A stretch of DNA of 64,000 nucleotides from an uncultured Polaribacter sp. (GTDB taxonomy: Bacteria > Bacteroidota > Bacteroidia > Flavobacteriales > Flavobacteriaceae), in contig CALSME010000004.1 in assembly GCA_943787375.1 (NCBI GenBank), forward strand, positions 233,328 through 297,327, in the 5' to 3' direction. The notes below the pieces were generated by a model. That model did not search any database, was not told where the DNA came from, and worked only from the letters and a program-made list of their open reading frames with translations. Both the position numbers and the translations under genes were made by a program. Of this stretch, positions 9,243 through 17,347 are shown one piece after another. Positions within the stretch are counted from its first letter, which is position 1, and each line of letters opens with the position of its first letter.

Positions 9243-9578
9243 CTTTTTATTTTTTTTGCTTTTTTTTTATGAAAAATAAATCTTTTAATAGCAAGCTATA
9301 AAAACGATTTTGAAATGCGTTATTTCGTAAATTTATCTTTCGGAAATAGGTGAACATAAAGATATAAAAAATAGTGGTTTTTAGCTCTCAAAAAAAACGC
9401 CTTCTGTAAATGTATTTTTACGGGTTTTATTTGCTGTAAAACAGCGCCCGCTACATTTTGTAAATGGGACAATTAATCAATGAACTCATTAAAAAAGAAA
9501 CACAAATTCCTTCCTACTTTAGGGAGCTCTATATCGCTCTAATACTGAATACAGGAAGTAAATTTTAACTACTTATTT
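9243..9578. other. 336-base intergenic region with a hairpin and a possible plus-strand promoter
   Basis: The region lies upstream of the exonuclease gene and downstream of purM, both on the minus strand. A compact hairpin GCTGT-AAA-ACAGC sits at about 9433-9445 and is flanked by GGG and CCCG. On the plus strand, TTTG at 9430-9433 and TACATTTTG at 9452-9460 resemble a Bacteroidota -33/-7 pair with 18 bases between them. The pair points at the small frame listed at 9464-9568. I see no tRNA, riboswitch or conserved gene here. Confidence 0.5.
9464..9568 (+). CDS. Possible 34-residue small protein, uncertain
   Basis: An ATG-to-TAA frame of 34 codons encodes a basic N-terminal half with KK at positions 10-11 and a hydrophobic patch LYIALIL at 22-28. 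It stands alone on the plus strand between two minus-strand genes, with a candidate promoter ending almost at its start codon, which would make it nearly leaderless. I do not recognise the sequence. It may be a chance frame or part of a small RNA. The only support is position, the promoter-like motif and an intact frame. Confidence 0.25.
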   Translation: MGQLINELIKKETQIPSYFRELYIALILNTGSKF

Positions 9579-10757
9579 TTAATATTCAAAAACACCAAAC
9601 TCACTTTTGATAGTCAATTTTTTTGTATTAGCTGCAGCCACACTACCCACAATTTGAGCGTTTACATTGTATGATTTAGAAATAGCAATAATCGCTTCCG
9701 CAATTTCTGGAGCAACATAAATTTCCATTCTGTGTCCACAATTAAAAACTTGATACATTTCTTTCCAATCGGTATTCGATTGTTCTTGGATCAATTTAAA
9801 TAAGGGGGGCACTGGAAATAGGTTGTCTTTTACAATGTGTAGGTTTTCTACAAAATGTAAAATTTTAGTTTGCGCACCTCCAGAACAATGCACCATTCCG
9901 TGTACTGTTTTCGAATCGAATTTCGATAAAATCTCTTTTATTATTGGTGCATAGGTTCTTGTAGGAGACAAGACTAATTTCCCAGCATTTATGGGAGAAT
10001 TTGCGACACTATCCGTTAATTTTACGTTTCCAGAATAGACCAAGTCTTCAGGAACAGCGGCATCAAAACTCTCTGGATATTTATCCGCTAAATATTTATG
10101 AAAAACATCGTGTCTTGCAGAAGTCAATCCGTTAGACCCCATACCTCCATTGTATTCCGTTTCATAAGATGCTTGTCCAAAAGATTCCAATCCAACAATT
10201 ACATCGCCAGGTTTAATATTGGCATTGTCTATTACTTCAGAGCGCTTCATTCTTGCTGTTACGGTAGAATCTACGATAATGGTTCGCACTAAATCGCCAA
10301 CATCTGCAGTTTCTCCTCCGGTAGAATGAATGGTGACACCAAAGCCTTTTAAATCTGCTATTAATTCTTCTGTTCCGTTGATAATTGCGGATAAAACTTC
10401 TCCTGGAATTTTACTTTTATTTCGACCAATGGTCGAAGACAACATAATATTGTCTGTTGCACCAACACACAAAAGATCGTCAATATTCATAATTAATGCA
10501 TCTTGCGCAATGCCTTTCCATACAGAAACATCACCTGTTTCTTTCCAATACATATAGGCCAAAGAAGATTTTGTTCCAGCGCCATCTGCATGCATTATCA
10601 AACAATAATCTTCATCATTTGTTAAATAATCAGGTACAATTTTACAAAATGCTTTTGGAAACAATCCTTTGTCGATGTTCTTAATCGCATTGTGCACATC
10701 TTCTTTCGATGCAGAAACGCCTCTTTGCGCGTATCTTTTGGAAACTTCTTGACTCAT
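9579..10757 (-). CDS. purM: Phosphoribosylformylglycinamidine cyclo-ligase (AIR synthase)
   Basis: 392 residues, the longer form of PurM common in Bacteroidota (E. coli-type enzymes are about 345). It uses ATP to cyclise FGAM to aminoimidazole ribonucleotide in purine synthesis, in the cytosol. Signatures are HADGAGTKSSLAY (about residues 55-67) near the N-terminus, GGETADVGDLV (about 145-155), GLTSARHDVFHKYL (about 205-218) and MVHCSGGAQTKILHFV in the C-terminal half. The start ATG at 10757 leaves no longer in-frame option. Upstream, 157 bases separate it from glnN, on the same strand. No purine riboswitch is apparent in that gap. Confidence 0.93.
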   Translation of the reverse strand: MSQEVSKRYAQRGVSASKEDVHNAIKNIDKGLFPKAFCKIVPDYLTNDEDYCLIMHADGAGTKSSLAYMYWKETGDVSVWKGIAQDALIMNIDDLLCVGATDNIMLSSTIGRNKSKIPGEVLSAIINGTEELIADLKGFGVTIHSTGGETADVGDLVRTIIVDSTVTARMKRSEVIDNANIKPGDVIVGLESFGQASYETEYNGGMGSNGLTSARHDVFHKYLADKYPESFDAAVPEDLVYSGNVKLTDSVANSPINAGKLVLSPTRTYAPIIKEILSKFDSKTVHGMVHCSGGAQTKILHFVENLHIVKDNLFPVPPLFKLIQEQSNTDWKEMYQVFNCGHRMEIYVAPEIAEAIIAISKSYNVNAQIVGSVAAANTKKLTIKSEFGVFEY

Positions 10758-10914
10758 GGTATGGGTTGTGTTGTTGTTGCAAATTTAGTCTTTTGATTAA
10801 AAAAATAGTGAAAAATTCTGATGAATTTATTTGTTTTAAATGTTGACCACATAGAAACATCGCTATTTTATAAGTAAGACTTTTCCTATTTCAAAAACTA
10901 TCTAAAACAGTAAA

Positions 10915-13098
10915 TTATCTTGTAAACAATAATTCTCTATATTTTGTTAATGGCCATAAATTGTCATCTACCATGGTTTCCAACTTATCACAATGATATC
11001 GTATTTCTTCGAAATAAGGTTTTACTTTATTGCAATACAACTCCGCAGATTTTAATCCCGTTTGTTTATTGGCTTTTTTTCGCTCTTGGGTCATTTTGTT
11101 AACCAACGCATTAATTTCTGTAATATGATTTGAAATGATCATAATTAACTCAATCTGCTCTTTGGCAATATTTTTGAAATTCTCACCAAAGATTTCTTTC
11201 AAATTCTTGGTATTTTCTAACAGTGTGTTCTGATAAATAATCGCAGTTGGCACCACATGATTTCTAGAAATATCTGCTAAAACCCTACTTTCTATTTGTA
11301 TTTTTTTGGTGTACTCTTCCAATTCAATTTCGTAACGAGCTTCAATTTCTACTTTGCTCATGACATCCATTTCTTCATACAGATCAATCACTGTTTTCGA
11401 TATTTTAACTTTTAATGCTTCTGGTGTGGTTTTGTTATTGCTTAATCCACGTTTTTTGGCTTCTTTTTCCCAAGCATCTCCATATCCATCTCCTTCAAAT
11501 CGAATCTTTTTAGATGCCTTGATGTATTCTCTTAAAACATTAAATACAGCTTCGTCTTTTTTAAGGTTTTTTGTTTCAATTAATTGATCAACTTCATTTT
11601 TAAATTCTTTTAATTGTTTGGCAACGATTGTGTTTAGCACCGTCATTGGTGTAGCACAATTCGACCACGAACCTACTGCTCTAAACTCAAATTTATTTCC
11701 TGTAAAAGCAAATGGAGAGGTTCTATTTCTGTCGGTATTATCTAATAAAATCTCAGGAATTTTACCAATAATATTTAGTTTTAAATCTGTTTTTTCTTGG
11801 GGTGACAACTTCCCTTTTGTGACATTTTCTAATTCATCTAAAACTGCAGATAACTGACTTCCTATAAACACCGACATAATTGCTGGTGGTGCTTCGTTTG
11901 CTCCTAAGCGGTAATCGTTGCTAGCAGATGCAATGGAAGCTCTTAGCAATTCTTGGTTTTCATAAACAGCTTTAATGGTGTTCACAAAAAAGGTTAAGAA
12001 TTGTAAATTTTTCATCGGTGTTTTTCCAGGACTTAACAGATTAACACCTTTGTCTGATGATAAAGACCAATTGTTATGTTTTCCTGAACCGTTGATTCCA
12101 GCAAATGGTTTTTCGTGAAACAATACTTTAAAATGATGGCGCTTAGATACTTTTTCCATCACATCCATTAATAAAGAATTGTGATCTACGGCTAAATTAG
12201 CTTCTTCAAAAATGGGCGCCAATTCAAACTGATTGGGTGCCACTTCATTGTGTCTTGTTTTTACAGGAATACCCAACAACATGCATTCTTGTTCTAAGTC
12301 TTGCATAAAACTCATGGCACGAGCTGGAATGGTTCCAAAGTAATGATCGTCTAATTGTTGGCCTTTGGCTGGAGAATGTCCTAGCAAAGTTCTACCTGTC
12401 ATTAAAAGATCGGGTCTTGACAATGCCAAAGCTTCATCAATTAGAAAATATTCTTGCTCCCATCCTAGGGTTGCATTTACTTTGGATACATTTTTATCAA
12501 AATATCTACAAACAGCGGTTGCTGCAGTATCTACAGCCTGTAAGGCTCTTAATAAGGGAGTTTTATTATCTAGTGCTTCTCCTGTGTATGATACAAAAAT
12601 AGTTGGAATACACAAGGTCGTTTCATAGACAAATGCTGGCGATGTTGGATCCCAAGCGGTGTATCCTCTTGCTTCAAAAGTATTTCTAATACCTCCATTT
12701 GGAAAACTAGAAGCATCGGGTTCTTGTTGTACCAATTGTTCGCCATCAAATTTTTCTACAGCCAAACTTCCATTGATCGATTCGAAAAAGGCATCATGCT
12801 TTTCTGCAGTTGCGCCTGTTAGGGGTTGAAACCAATGCGTATAATGCGTCGCTCCTTTAGACATTGCCCAATCTTTCATACTCACCGCTACTTGATCGGC
12901 GATTTTACGATCTATTCTTTTGCCATGAACAATTGCATCCATTACACTCTCATAGGCAGCACTGCTTAAGTATTGCTGCATCGCATTTTTATTAAAAACA
13001 TTTTTCCCAAACAAAGAGGATCTTTTTTCGGATTCTACAATTTTAATTGGTTTTCTATTGAGCGTTTCTTGTAAAGCATTAAACCTAATGATTGACAT
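10915..13098 (-). CDS. glnN: Glutamine synthetase type III
   Basis: A 727-residue protein, the size expected of GSIII (about 700-730), far longer than GSI or GSII. It makes glutamine from glutamate, ammonia and ATP. Visible features are an N-terminal GSIII-N region with SLFGKNVFNK (about residues 27-36), the beta-grasp/catalytic part with TLGWEQEYFLID (metal-ligand Glu), TRHNEVAPNQFELAPIFEEAN and FAGINGSGKHNNWSL, and RTSPFAFTGNKFEFRAVGS near residue 460. A long helical C-terminal tail follows. It is divergently transcribed from a GSII gene at 13269. A minus-strand TATATTTG at 13134-13141, about 36 bases upstream of the ATG, is its probable -7 element. Confidence 0.95.
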   Translation of the reverse strand: MSIIRFNALQETLNRKPIKIVESEKRSSLFGKNVFNKNAMQQYLSSAAYESVMDAIVHGKRIDRKIADQVAVSMKDWAMSKGATHYTHWFQPLTGATAEKHDAFFESINGSLAVEKFDGEQLVQQEPDASSFPNGGIRNTFEARGYTAWDPTSPAFVYETTLCIPTIFVSYTGEALDNKTPLLRALQAVDTAATAVCRYFDKNVSKVNATLGWEQEYFLIDEALALSRPDLLMTGRTLLGHSPAKGQQLDDHYFGTIPARAMSFMQDLEQECMLLGIPVKTRHNEVAPNQFELAPIFEEANLAVDHNSLLMDVMEKVSKRHHFKVLFHEKPFAGINGSGKHNNWSLSSDKGVNLLSPGKTPMKNLQFLTFFVNTIKAVYENQELLRASIASASNDYRLGANEAPPAIMSVFIGSQLSAVLDELENVTKGKLSPQEKTDLKLNIIGKIPEILLDNTDRNRTSPFAFTGNKFEFRAVGSWSNCATPMTVLNTIVAKQLKEFKNEVDQLIETKNLKKDEAVFNVLREYIKASKKIRFEGDGYGDAWEKEAKKRGLSNNKTTPEALKVKISKTVIDLYEEMDVMSKVEIEARYEIELEEYTKKIQIESRVLADISRNHVVPTAIIYQNTLLENTKNLKEIFGENFKNIAKEQIELIMIISNHITEINALVNKMTQERKKANKQTGLKSAELYCNKVKPYFEEIRYHCDKLETMVDDNLWPLTKYRELLFTR

Positions 13099-13133
13099 AT
13101 GAATAATTTTTGGTTGAATAAAATTTAATAATA

Positions 13134-13141
13134 CAAATATA
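13134..13141 (-). promoter_or_regulatory. -7 promoter element of glnN
   Basis: Read on the minus strand the site is TATATTTG, a perfect match to the Bacteroidota -7 consensus TAnnTTTG. It lies about 36 bases before the glnN start. No clear TTG -33 partner is visible at the usual spacing. Confidence 0.6.
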
Positions 13142-13268
13142 CCCTTTCAATTTTAGGGATTAAATAATTTTATTAACATTCTTATCATTTTACCCCCTAT
13201 TTTTTTGATACCTCGTCAAAAATTTTCATTTTTGCAGAGTTAATATTATTCATTTATAATTCTTTACA

Positions 13269-14294
13269 ATGGCAAAAATTAAATTAGAATACATTTGGTT
13301 AGACGGTTATTACCCAACTCAGAACATGAGAAGTAAAACCAAAGTAGAAGAACATGAAAACTTTCAAGGAACTATTGAAGAACTAGGAAACTGGTCTTTT
13401 GATGGATCATCTACAAAACAAGCTTCTGGAGGTGCTTCTGACTGTTTATTAAAACCGGTTGCAATCTACCCAGATCCTACAAGAAGAAATGGATATTTAG
13501 TAATGACCGAAGTTTTAAATGCTGACGGTACACCGCACGTTTCTAACGGAAGAGCAACGATTGAAGATGAAGATAATGATTTCTGGTTTGGTTTTGAGCA
13601 AGAATATTTTATCATGGATACCAAAACACAATTGCCTTTAGGATTCCCTATTGGTGGTTATCCTGCTCCACAAGGAATGTATTACTGTTCTGTGGGAGGA
13701 AAAAATACGCATGGTAGACTTTTAGTTGAAGAGCATGCAGATTTATGTATTGATGCTGGATTGAACTTTGAAGGAATTAATCAAGAGGTTGCTTCTGGAC
13801 AATGGGAATACCAATTATTTGCAAAAGGCGCAAAACAAGCGGGTGACGAAATTTGGATATCTCGTTACTTATTAGACCGTTTAACAGAACAATATGGTTA
13901 TTATATCGATTACCATCCAAAACCTTTAGGTAAAGACATGGACTGGAATGGTTCTGGAATGCATGCAAACTTTTCAAATACTGTTTTAAGAGAATGTGGT
14001 TCTCAAGAAACATATGAGAAAATTTGTGAAGCATTTAGACCAGTGGTAAAAGAACACATTGAAGTATATGGTGAGTTTAACGATCAACGTTTAACAGGTG
14101 ACCATGAAACGGCGTCTATTCACGATTTCTCTTACGGAATCTCTGATAGAGGAGCGTCAATTCGAATTCCAATTATTACGGTTGAAAAAGGCTGGAAAGG
14201 TTGGTTAGAAGACAGAAGACCTGCTTCAAACGGGGATCCTTACAAGATTGCTGGTAGAATTATTAAAACTGTAAAATCGGCAAATATTAGCTAG
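13269..14294 (+). CDS. Glutamine synthetase type II (eukaryote-like GSII)
   Basis: 341 residues, matching GSII (about 340-370) rather than GSI (about 470) or GSIII. Recognisable GSII features are LEYIWLDGYY at the start, WSFDGSSTKQASGG (about residues 42-55), the metal/glutamate region WFGFEQEYFIMD (about 102-113), SVGGKNTHGRLLVEEHADLC, and MHANFSNT plus HETASIHDFSYGISDRGASIRIP near the C-terminus. It is cytosolic and makes glutamine from glutamate and ammonia. It diverges from glnN across a 170-base gap; on its side, CATTTTTG preceded by a TTTTTGA block resembles a weak promoter. A strong hairpin terminator follows at 14314-14344. No PII or NtrC-type gene is adjacent. Confidence 0.93.
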   Translation: MAKIKLEYIWLDGYYPTQNMRSKTKVEEHENFQGTIEELGNWSFDGSSTKQASGGASDCLLKPVAIYPDPTRRNGYLVMTEVLNADGTPHVSNGRATIEDEDNDFWFGFEQEYFIMDTKTQLPLGFPIGGYPAPQGMYYCSVGGKNTHGRLLVEEHADLCIDAGLNFEGINQEVASGQWEYQLFAKGAKQAGDEIWISRYLLDRLTEQYGYYIDYHPKPLGKDMDWNGSGMHANFSNTVLRECGSQETYEKICEAFRPVVKEHIEVYGEFNDQRLTGDHETASIHDFSYGISDRGASIRIPIITVEKGWKGWLEDRRPASNGDPYKIAGRIIKTVKSANIS

Positions 14295-14313
14295 ATTTTA
14301 AAAATAGATTCAC

Positions 14314-14344
14314 AAAAAGGCTCGCAATTTGCGAGCCTTTTTTT
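14314..14344. terminator. Bidirectional rho-independent terminator between GSII and the Ca/Na antiporter
   Basis: A near-perfect hairpin AAAAAGGCTCGCAA / TTGCGAGCCTTTTTTT has A-rich and T-rich flanks. It can terminate the plus-strand GSII gene and also the convergent minus-strand gene ending at 14362. Confidence 0.9.
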
Positions 14345-14361
14345 ATGTTTTCAATTCTTTT

Positions 14362-15294
14362 TTAAAGTGTTCTGTAAATAAATGTCCCATAAAGGACAAG
14401 TAAGACGATTCCATGTTTCCAATTTAACTGAAACCTTTTCGGTAAAAAGACAAAGGGTAAGATTAAAAAAGAGATTCCCAGCATCCAGAAGATATCATTG
14501 CTCAATAAACCGAGATCTGAAACAGCAACGGGTGTTACTATAGAAGTGATTCCTAAAACAGCTAAAATATTAAAAATATTGGATCCGATTAGGTTCCCCA
14601 ATGAAATGGCCTTCTCTTTCTTTATAACAGCAATAATGGAAGCGGACAATTCAGGAATACTGGTTCCTACAGAAACCACAGTTACTGCAATGATACGTTG
14701 ACTCACTCCAAAATCTTCAGCCATTGCTTTTGCGCCTTTCACCAACAATTCCGATCCAGCCCAAAGACCAACGCCTCCAATGACTAAATAAAGCACCATA
14801 TAAAATAGAGACAGTGCATCTTCATCTTCAGGAAGATCTTCTTCAAGGGTAGCCTTTTGAAAGCGCAACAGATACATTAAAAATAGCACAAGCAGACTAA
14901 ACAAGATGATTCCTTCATAACGAACAATGACCTGGTCGCCTGCTAAAAAAAAATACAATAAAACTGAAGCAAGCATCATTACCGGCCAATCTGTTTTGTA
15001 AAAGCTTTTCTGAATTTCCATCGCCCCAAACAATAGGGTAATCCCTAAAACGAAACCTAAATTCGCAATGTTTGAACCAATTACATTTCCAAGTGCTAAA
15101 TCGGGTGCACCATTTAAAGCTGCTTTTAGGCTTACAATAAGTTCAGGTGCCGAAGTTGCAAAGGAAACCACCGTCATACCAATAACGATTTTAGGAATGT
15201 TTAATTTTATGGACAAAGCAACCGCAGCTTTCAGCAACCAGTTCCCACCAAAAATCAACAACAACAAACCTCCAATTATGAATAAAAAATTCAT
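14362..15294 (-). CDS. Calcium/sodium antiporter of the CaCA family
   Basis: 310 residues with about ten membrane helices arranged as an inverted repeat. The two alpha-repeat ion-binding blocks are visible: TSAPELIVSLKAALNG with LALGNVIGSNIANLGFVLG (about residues 48-84), and TSIPELSASIIAV with AISLGNLIGSNIFNILAVLG (about 210-245). This is the YrbG-like bacterial group of the Na/Ca and K-dependent Na/Ca exchangers. It would export calcium, or another divalent cation, using a sodium gradient across the inner membrane. A monocistronic gene; its 3' end faces the shared terminator at 14314-14344. Confidence 0.92.
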   Translation of the reverse strand: MNFLFIIGGLLLLIFGGNWLLKAAVALSIKLNIPKIVIGMTVVSFATSAPELIVSLKAALNGAPDLALGNVIGSNIANLGFVLGITLLFGAMEIQKSFYKTDWPVMMLASVLLYFFLAGDQVIVRYEGIILFSLLVLFLMYLLRFQKATLEEDLPEDEDALSLFYMVLYLVIGGVGLWAGSELLVKGAKAMAEDFGVSQRIIAVTVVSVGTSIPELSASIIAVIKKEKAISLGNLIGSNIFNILAVLGITSIVTPVAVSDLGLLSNDIFWMLGISFLILPFVFLPKRFQLNWKHGIVLLVLYGTFIYRTL

Positions 15295-15522
15295 CTATTT
15301 ATTTTTTAGCGAAGATACATTTTTATCAGCTTTTAGAAAGCGAAAAGCGCAAAAGCTCCTTAAAGAGAACAAAAGGTTTTTTTATCCCATAAAAGAAATA
15401 CAAAAGTATTTTTTCTTTCAACCAAATAGAAAGTATGTAATATTTGAAGTCAAAAACAACCCGATTTATAAATGGCTGACTTGTTTATTTTTTAGTAAAT
15501 TTGACCTACAAACAACTCCGTT

Positions 15523-15675
15523 ATGAAAAAACAAGTTTTCAAAGTGATTGCAAAAGTGAACAAAGTAGTCTTTCCGTCTTTTACCAAAAAGCAATTAGAC
15601 ATTTCTAAAGCATCAAAATTCCAATTAGCAATTATTGGATGGAGAGCTTTTGTTACCATGAACGCAATTGACTAA
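15523..15675 (+). CDS. Small conserved flavobacterial protein (50 residues; relatives labelled SsrA-binding protein)
   Basis: An intact 51-codon ATG-TAA frame encodes a basic protein starting MKKQVFKVIAKVNKVV, with FPSFTKKQLDISKAS and QLAIIGWRAFVTMNAID at the end. I recall this family as a short, strongly conserved flavobacterial protein whose database name, SsrA-binding protein, does not match real SmpB (about 150 residues), so the name should not be trusted. It lies 11 bases upstream of a DUF2007-like gene on the same strand and is probably co-transcribed with it. Function unknown. Confidence 0.72.
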   Translation: MKKQVFKVIAKVNKVVFPSFTKKQLDISKASKFQLAIIGWRAFVTMNAID

Positions 15676-15686
15676 AATTTAAAATT

Positions 15687-15917
15687 ATGACAACAGCACA
15701 TATCAAAGTATTCTCAGGATCTTCAATAATAGTAAAAGGCTTAGCAGTTCGTTTAGAAGACAGCAACATTGGATCTATTACTAAGGATCATATTCATTCT
15801 GGCACGCTTGCAGGCTTTGGTACCTTGGGTAGAATGGTGGAATTGTTCATCTTAAATACCGACTTGGAAAAAGCCACCACAATTCTCGAGGCTTACAAAG
15901 AAGAAATTAATTCATAA
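15687..15917 (+). CDS. DUF2007-type putative signal-transducing protein
   Basis: A 76-residue protein in which IKVFSGSSIIVKGLAVRLEDSNI matches the DUF2007 pattern of a small ferredoxin-like fold protein (a compact beta-alpha-beta with a conserved LxxxGI segment). The C-terminal helix is DLEKATTILEAYKEEIN. No signal peptide. It follows the 50-residue gene after 11 bases, and tRNA-Arg lies 58 bases further on with its own promoter. Molecular role unknown, despite the family name. Confidence 0.75.
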   Translation: MTTAHIKVFSGSSIIVKGLAVRLEDSNIGSITKDHIHSGTLAGFGTLGRMVELFILNTDLEKATTILEAYKEEINS

Positions 15918-15955
15918 AAAGAGTAAAATAGCTTTTCTTATTTAAAAATTGCTCC

Positions 15956-15963
15956 TATATTTG
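15956..15963 (+). promoter_or_regulatory. -7 promoter element of tRNA-Arg
   Basis: TATATTTG is an exact TAnnTTTG match, placed 13 bases before the mature tRNA 5' end. This spacing is expected for a short tRNA leader. The -33 partner is weak (a TTTTC run near 15932). Confidence 0.7.
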
Positions 15964-15975
15964 CACCCGCAAAAA

Positions 15976-16049
15976 GGCCATGTGGCGCAACTGAATAGCG
16001 CACTTGATTACGGCTCAAGAGGTTGCAGGTTTGAATCCTGCCATGGTCA
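15976..16049 (+). tRNA. tRNA-Arg(ACG)
   Basis: The cloverleaf can be folded by eye. Acceptor GGCCATG/CATGGTC has one G-T pair. The D-stem is GCGC/GCGC. The anticodon arm is CTTGA-TTACGGC-TCAAG with anticodon ACG, and the T-arm is GCAGG-TTTGAAT-CCTGC. The discriminator base is A at 16049. The 3' CCA is not encoded (the genome continues CAAA). ACG (with A34 edited to inosine) reads CGN arginine codons. It is the boundary gene between housekeeping DNA and the peptide-export locus. Confidence 0.95.
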
Positions 16050-16393
16050 CAAATTGATAATGAAAGAGTTACATTTAATTGTAACTCTTTTTTTTTGCTC
16101 TAAACTTTAATAACATTCACAGTGAGAAACACTATACTCATGATTTCTACTTTTATAGGTATCTATTTGCCCCTTAAATAAATGAGCCAACTTCGTTTGG
16201 CAATAATTTCAATTTGTAGTAAAGGTCATTTAACACAAATTTATCTTTATTTCAAAAACACTTGTTCTTAATTTAACCCCACTTATACTCTAAATTGACC
16301 ACTTATTTATTGATGTTTATATAATTTTAAAAATTTACATATGTTTACTTAAAATATAGTTATTAATTTATAGAAATTCAATATCAAGAAAAA
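16050..16393. other. AT-rich spacer before the peptide-export locus
   Basis: After the tRNA terminator (16063-16096), about 300 bases contain no recognisable gene. The longest frames are shorter than 20 codons. A TATGTTTA at 16340-16347 resembles a -7 element but has no well-spaced TTG partner, so I do not call a promoter. I see no repeat of the tRNA 3' end here. Confidence 0.5.
16063..16096 (+). terminator. Terminator of the tRNA-Arg transcript
   Basis: A ten-base perfect stem AAAGAGTTAC/GTAACTCTTT with an eight-base loop is followed by a run of T. It begins 14 bases after the tRNA. Confidence 0.9.
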
Positions 16394-17011
16394 GTGAAAA
16401 GAATACACATAATCATAATACTAACTTTAACTTTTACTATTTATGGTTTACAGTACTACCTTATAGACTCCTATATTGATAAAATGTATCAATATACCTC
16501 TTTTAAGGTAAAAAATAAAAGTATGGATATTGAAATGAGACAACTCAAATTCTATTTAATAGAACAATTTGTTTTTTTGTTTCTGCAAAGTTTAGGAATG
16601 TTCCTCTGTTTAAATATCGGATTCTTGTATTTCAAGATCAAAACAAGTTTCAGAAATTTATTGAACTTAATTTGCTTTAGTCTTCTTTCAGCTGTAGCCT
16701 CTCAGTTGCTAATCATTGGTCTTATACAATTGAATAATTGGACATATACGATGGGCTCTATAAAGGATATGCACGAGAAATTAAATCTAGGAAACTATAT
16801 AGATGTTGAGAAAACTGCTCCATGGATTAAATTATCGTTAACAAGTATAAACTTTGAACAAATAATAGTGCTAATATTATTAGGTTTAGGGATGCGGAAA
16901 ATATTAAAAATAAAATATAGAAAAGCTTTTTCAATAACATTAAGAACTTATGGACTAGGTATTTTATTATGGTTTGTATTTGCAATGGTTATGGAAATGA
17001 ATTTTAGTTAG
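16394..17011 (+). CDS. Unrecognised multi-pass membrane protein upstream of the GG-leader peptide
   Basis: A 205-residue protein with a GTG start and no earlier in-frame ATG. It has five hydrophobic segments: about residues 4-24, 54-80, 88-113, 155-165 and 182-202. The loop 30-50 is charged, and a soluble loop (about 118-145, GSIKDMHEKLNLG) lies between the third and fourth. I recognise no family. It is the first gene of the accessory region and lies 96 bases upstream of the leader-peptide gene on the same strand. By position, an immunity or peptide-handling role is plausible, but the sequence does not show it. It is very AT-rich, like the genes that follow. Confidence 0.6.
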   Translation: MKRIHIIIILTLTFTIYGLQYYLIDSYIDKMYQYTSFKVKNKSMDIEMRQLKFYLIEQFVFLFLQSLGMFLCLNIGFLYFKIKTSFRNLLNLICFSLLSAVASQLLIIGLIQLNNWTYTMGSIKDMHEKLNLGNYIDVEKTAPWIKLSLTSINFEQIIVLILLGLGMRKILKIKYRKAFSITLRTYGLGILLWFVFAMVMEMNFS

Positions 17012-17107
17012 CTATCAATTGACGTCTAGATAGAAAAGGTTTACTTATTTGTCCTTTACATAAAAATGAGAACAATTATTTTTTTTAAACTTTAAATTCT
17101 TAAAATC

Positions 17108-17278
17108 ATGAAAGAATTATCATTAAACAGATTAGAAAACCTTGAAGGAGGAACCTTTTGGGGAAGAGATTGCGGAGATTGGGGTTACCTTGGAGGTGGA
17201 TGTTTTATTAGAACTTGTAAGATAAAAAGGTTCTGGTTTACTGTTAGTACTGAGCAAGAAATGGGTGGTAATTGCTAG
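17108..17278 (+). CDS. Double-glycine leader peptide precursor (bacteriocin/RiPP-type)
   Basis: A 57-codon ATG-TAG frame encodes 56 residues. The first 15 (MKELSLNRLENLEGG) have the pattern of a bacteriocin-type leader: MKEL start, alternating Leu and charged residues, then Gly-Gly at 14-15. The predicted core (residues 16-56) is 41 residues, rich in Gly and aromatics (four W/Y in its first half and FWF at 42-44). It has four cysteines at 22, 32, 37 and 56, the last being the C-terminus, which would allow two disulfides or thioether/cyclic modifications. A C39 peptidase-ABC exporter is encoded 2 kb downstream on the same strand. No modification enzyme is adjacent. A hairpin at 17303-17330 follows. 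Antimicrobial activity is an inference; a signalling peptide is an alternative. Confidence 0.8.
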   Translation: MKELSLNRLENLEGGTFWGRDCGDWGYLGGGCFIRTCKIKRFWFTVSTEQEMGGNC

Positions 17279-17302
17279 TCAATTTAACTCATAAATTATT
17301 AC

Positions 17303-17330
17303 TAAAGGGTGTTATTATTAATACCCTTTA
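17303..17330 (+). terminator. Hairpin after the leader-peptide gene, possible partial terminator or processing site
   Basis: TAAAGGGT/ACCCTTTA form an eight-base perfect stem with a 12-base AT loop, 24 bases after the precursor stop. There is no good T-run after it, so partial read-through or RNA-end protection is more likely than full termination. Such hairpins often lie between an abundant peptide gene and its export genes. Confidence 0.55.
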
Positions 17331-17347
17331 CTAAACTAATATCAAAA

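Noticed and set aside
15068..15526. A 152-codon plus-strand frame overlapping the end of the antiporter gene and the following spacer
   Set aside because: The first part is antisense of the antiporter's conserved region and the remainder is AT-rich spacer. The real small gene begins at 15523 in another frame.
15523..15675. SmpB (SsrA-binding protein) identity for the 50-residue gene
   Set aside because: True SmpB is about 150 residues with a conserved OB fold; this protein is a third of that and lacks its motifs.
16050..16393. A second GG-leader peptide upstream of the membrane protein
   Set aside because: All frames in this spacer are shorter than 20 codons and none shows the MKxL...GG pattern.
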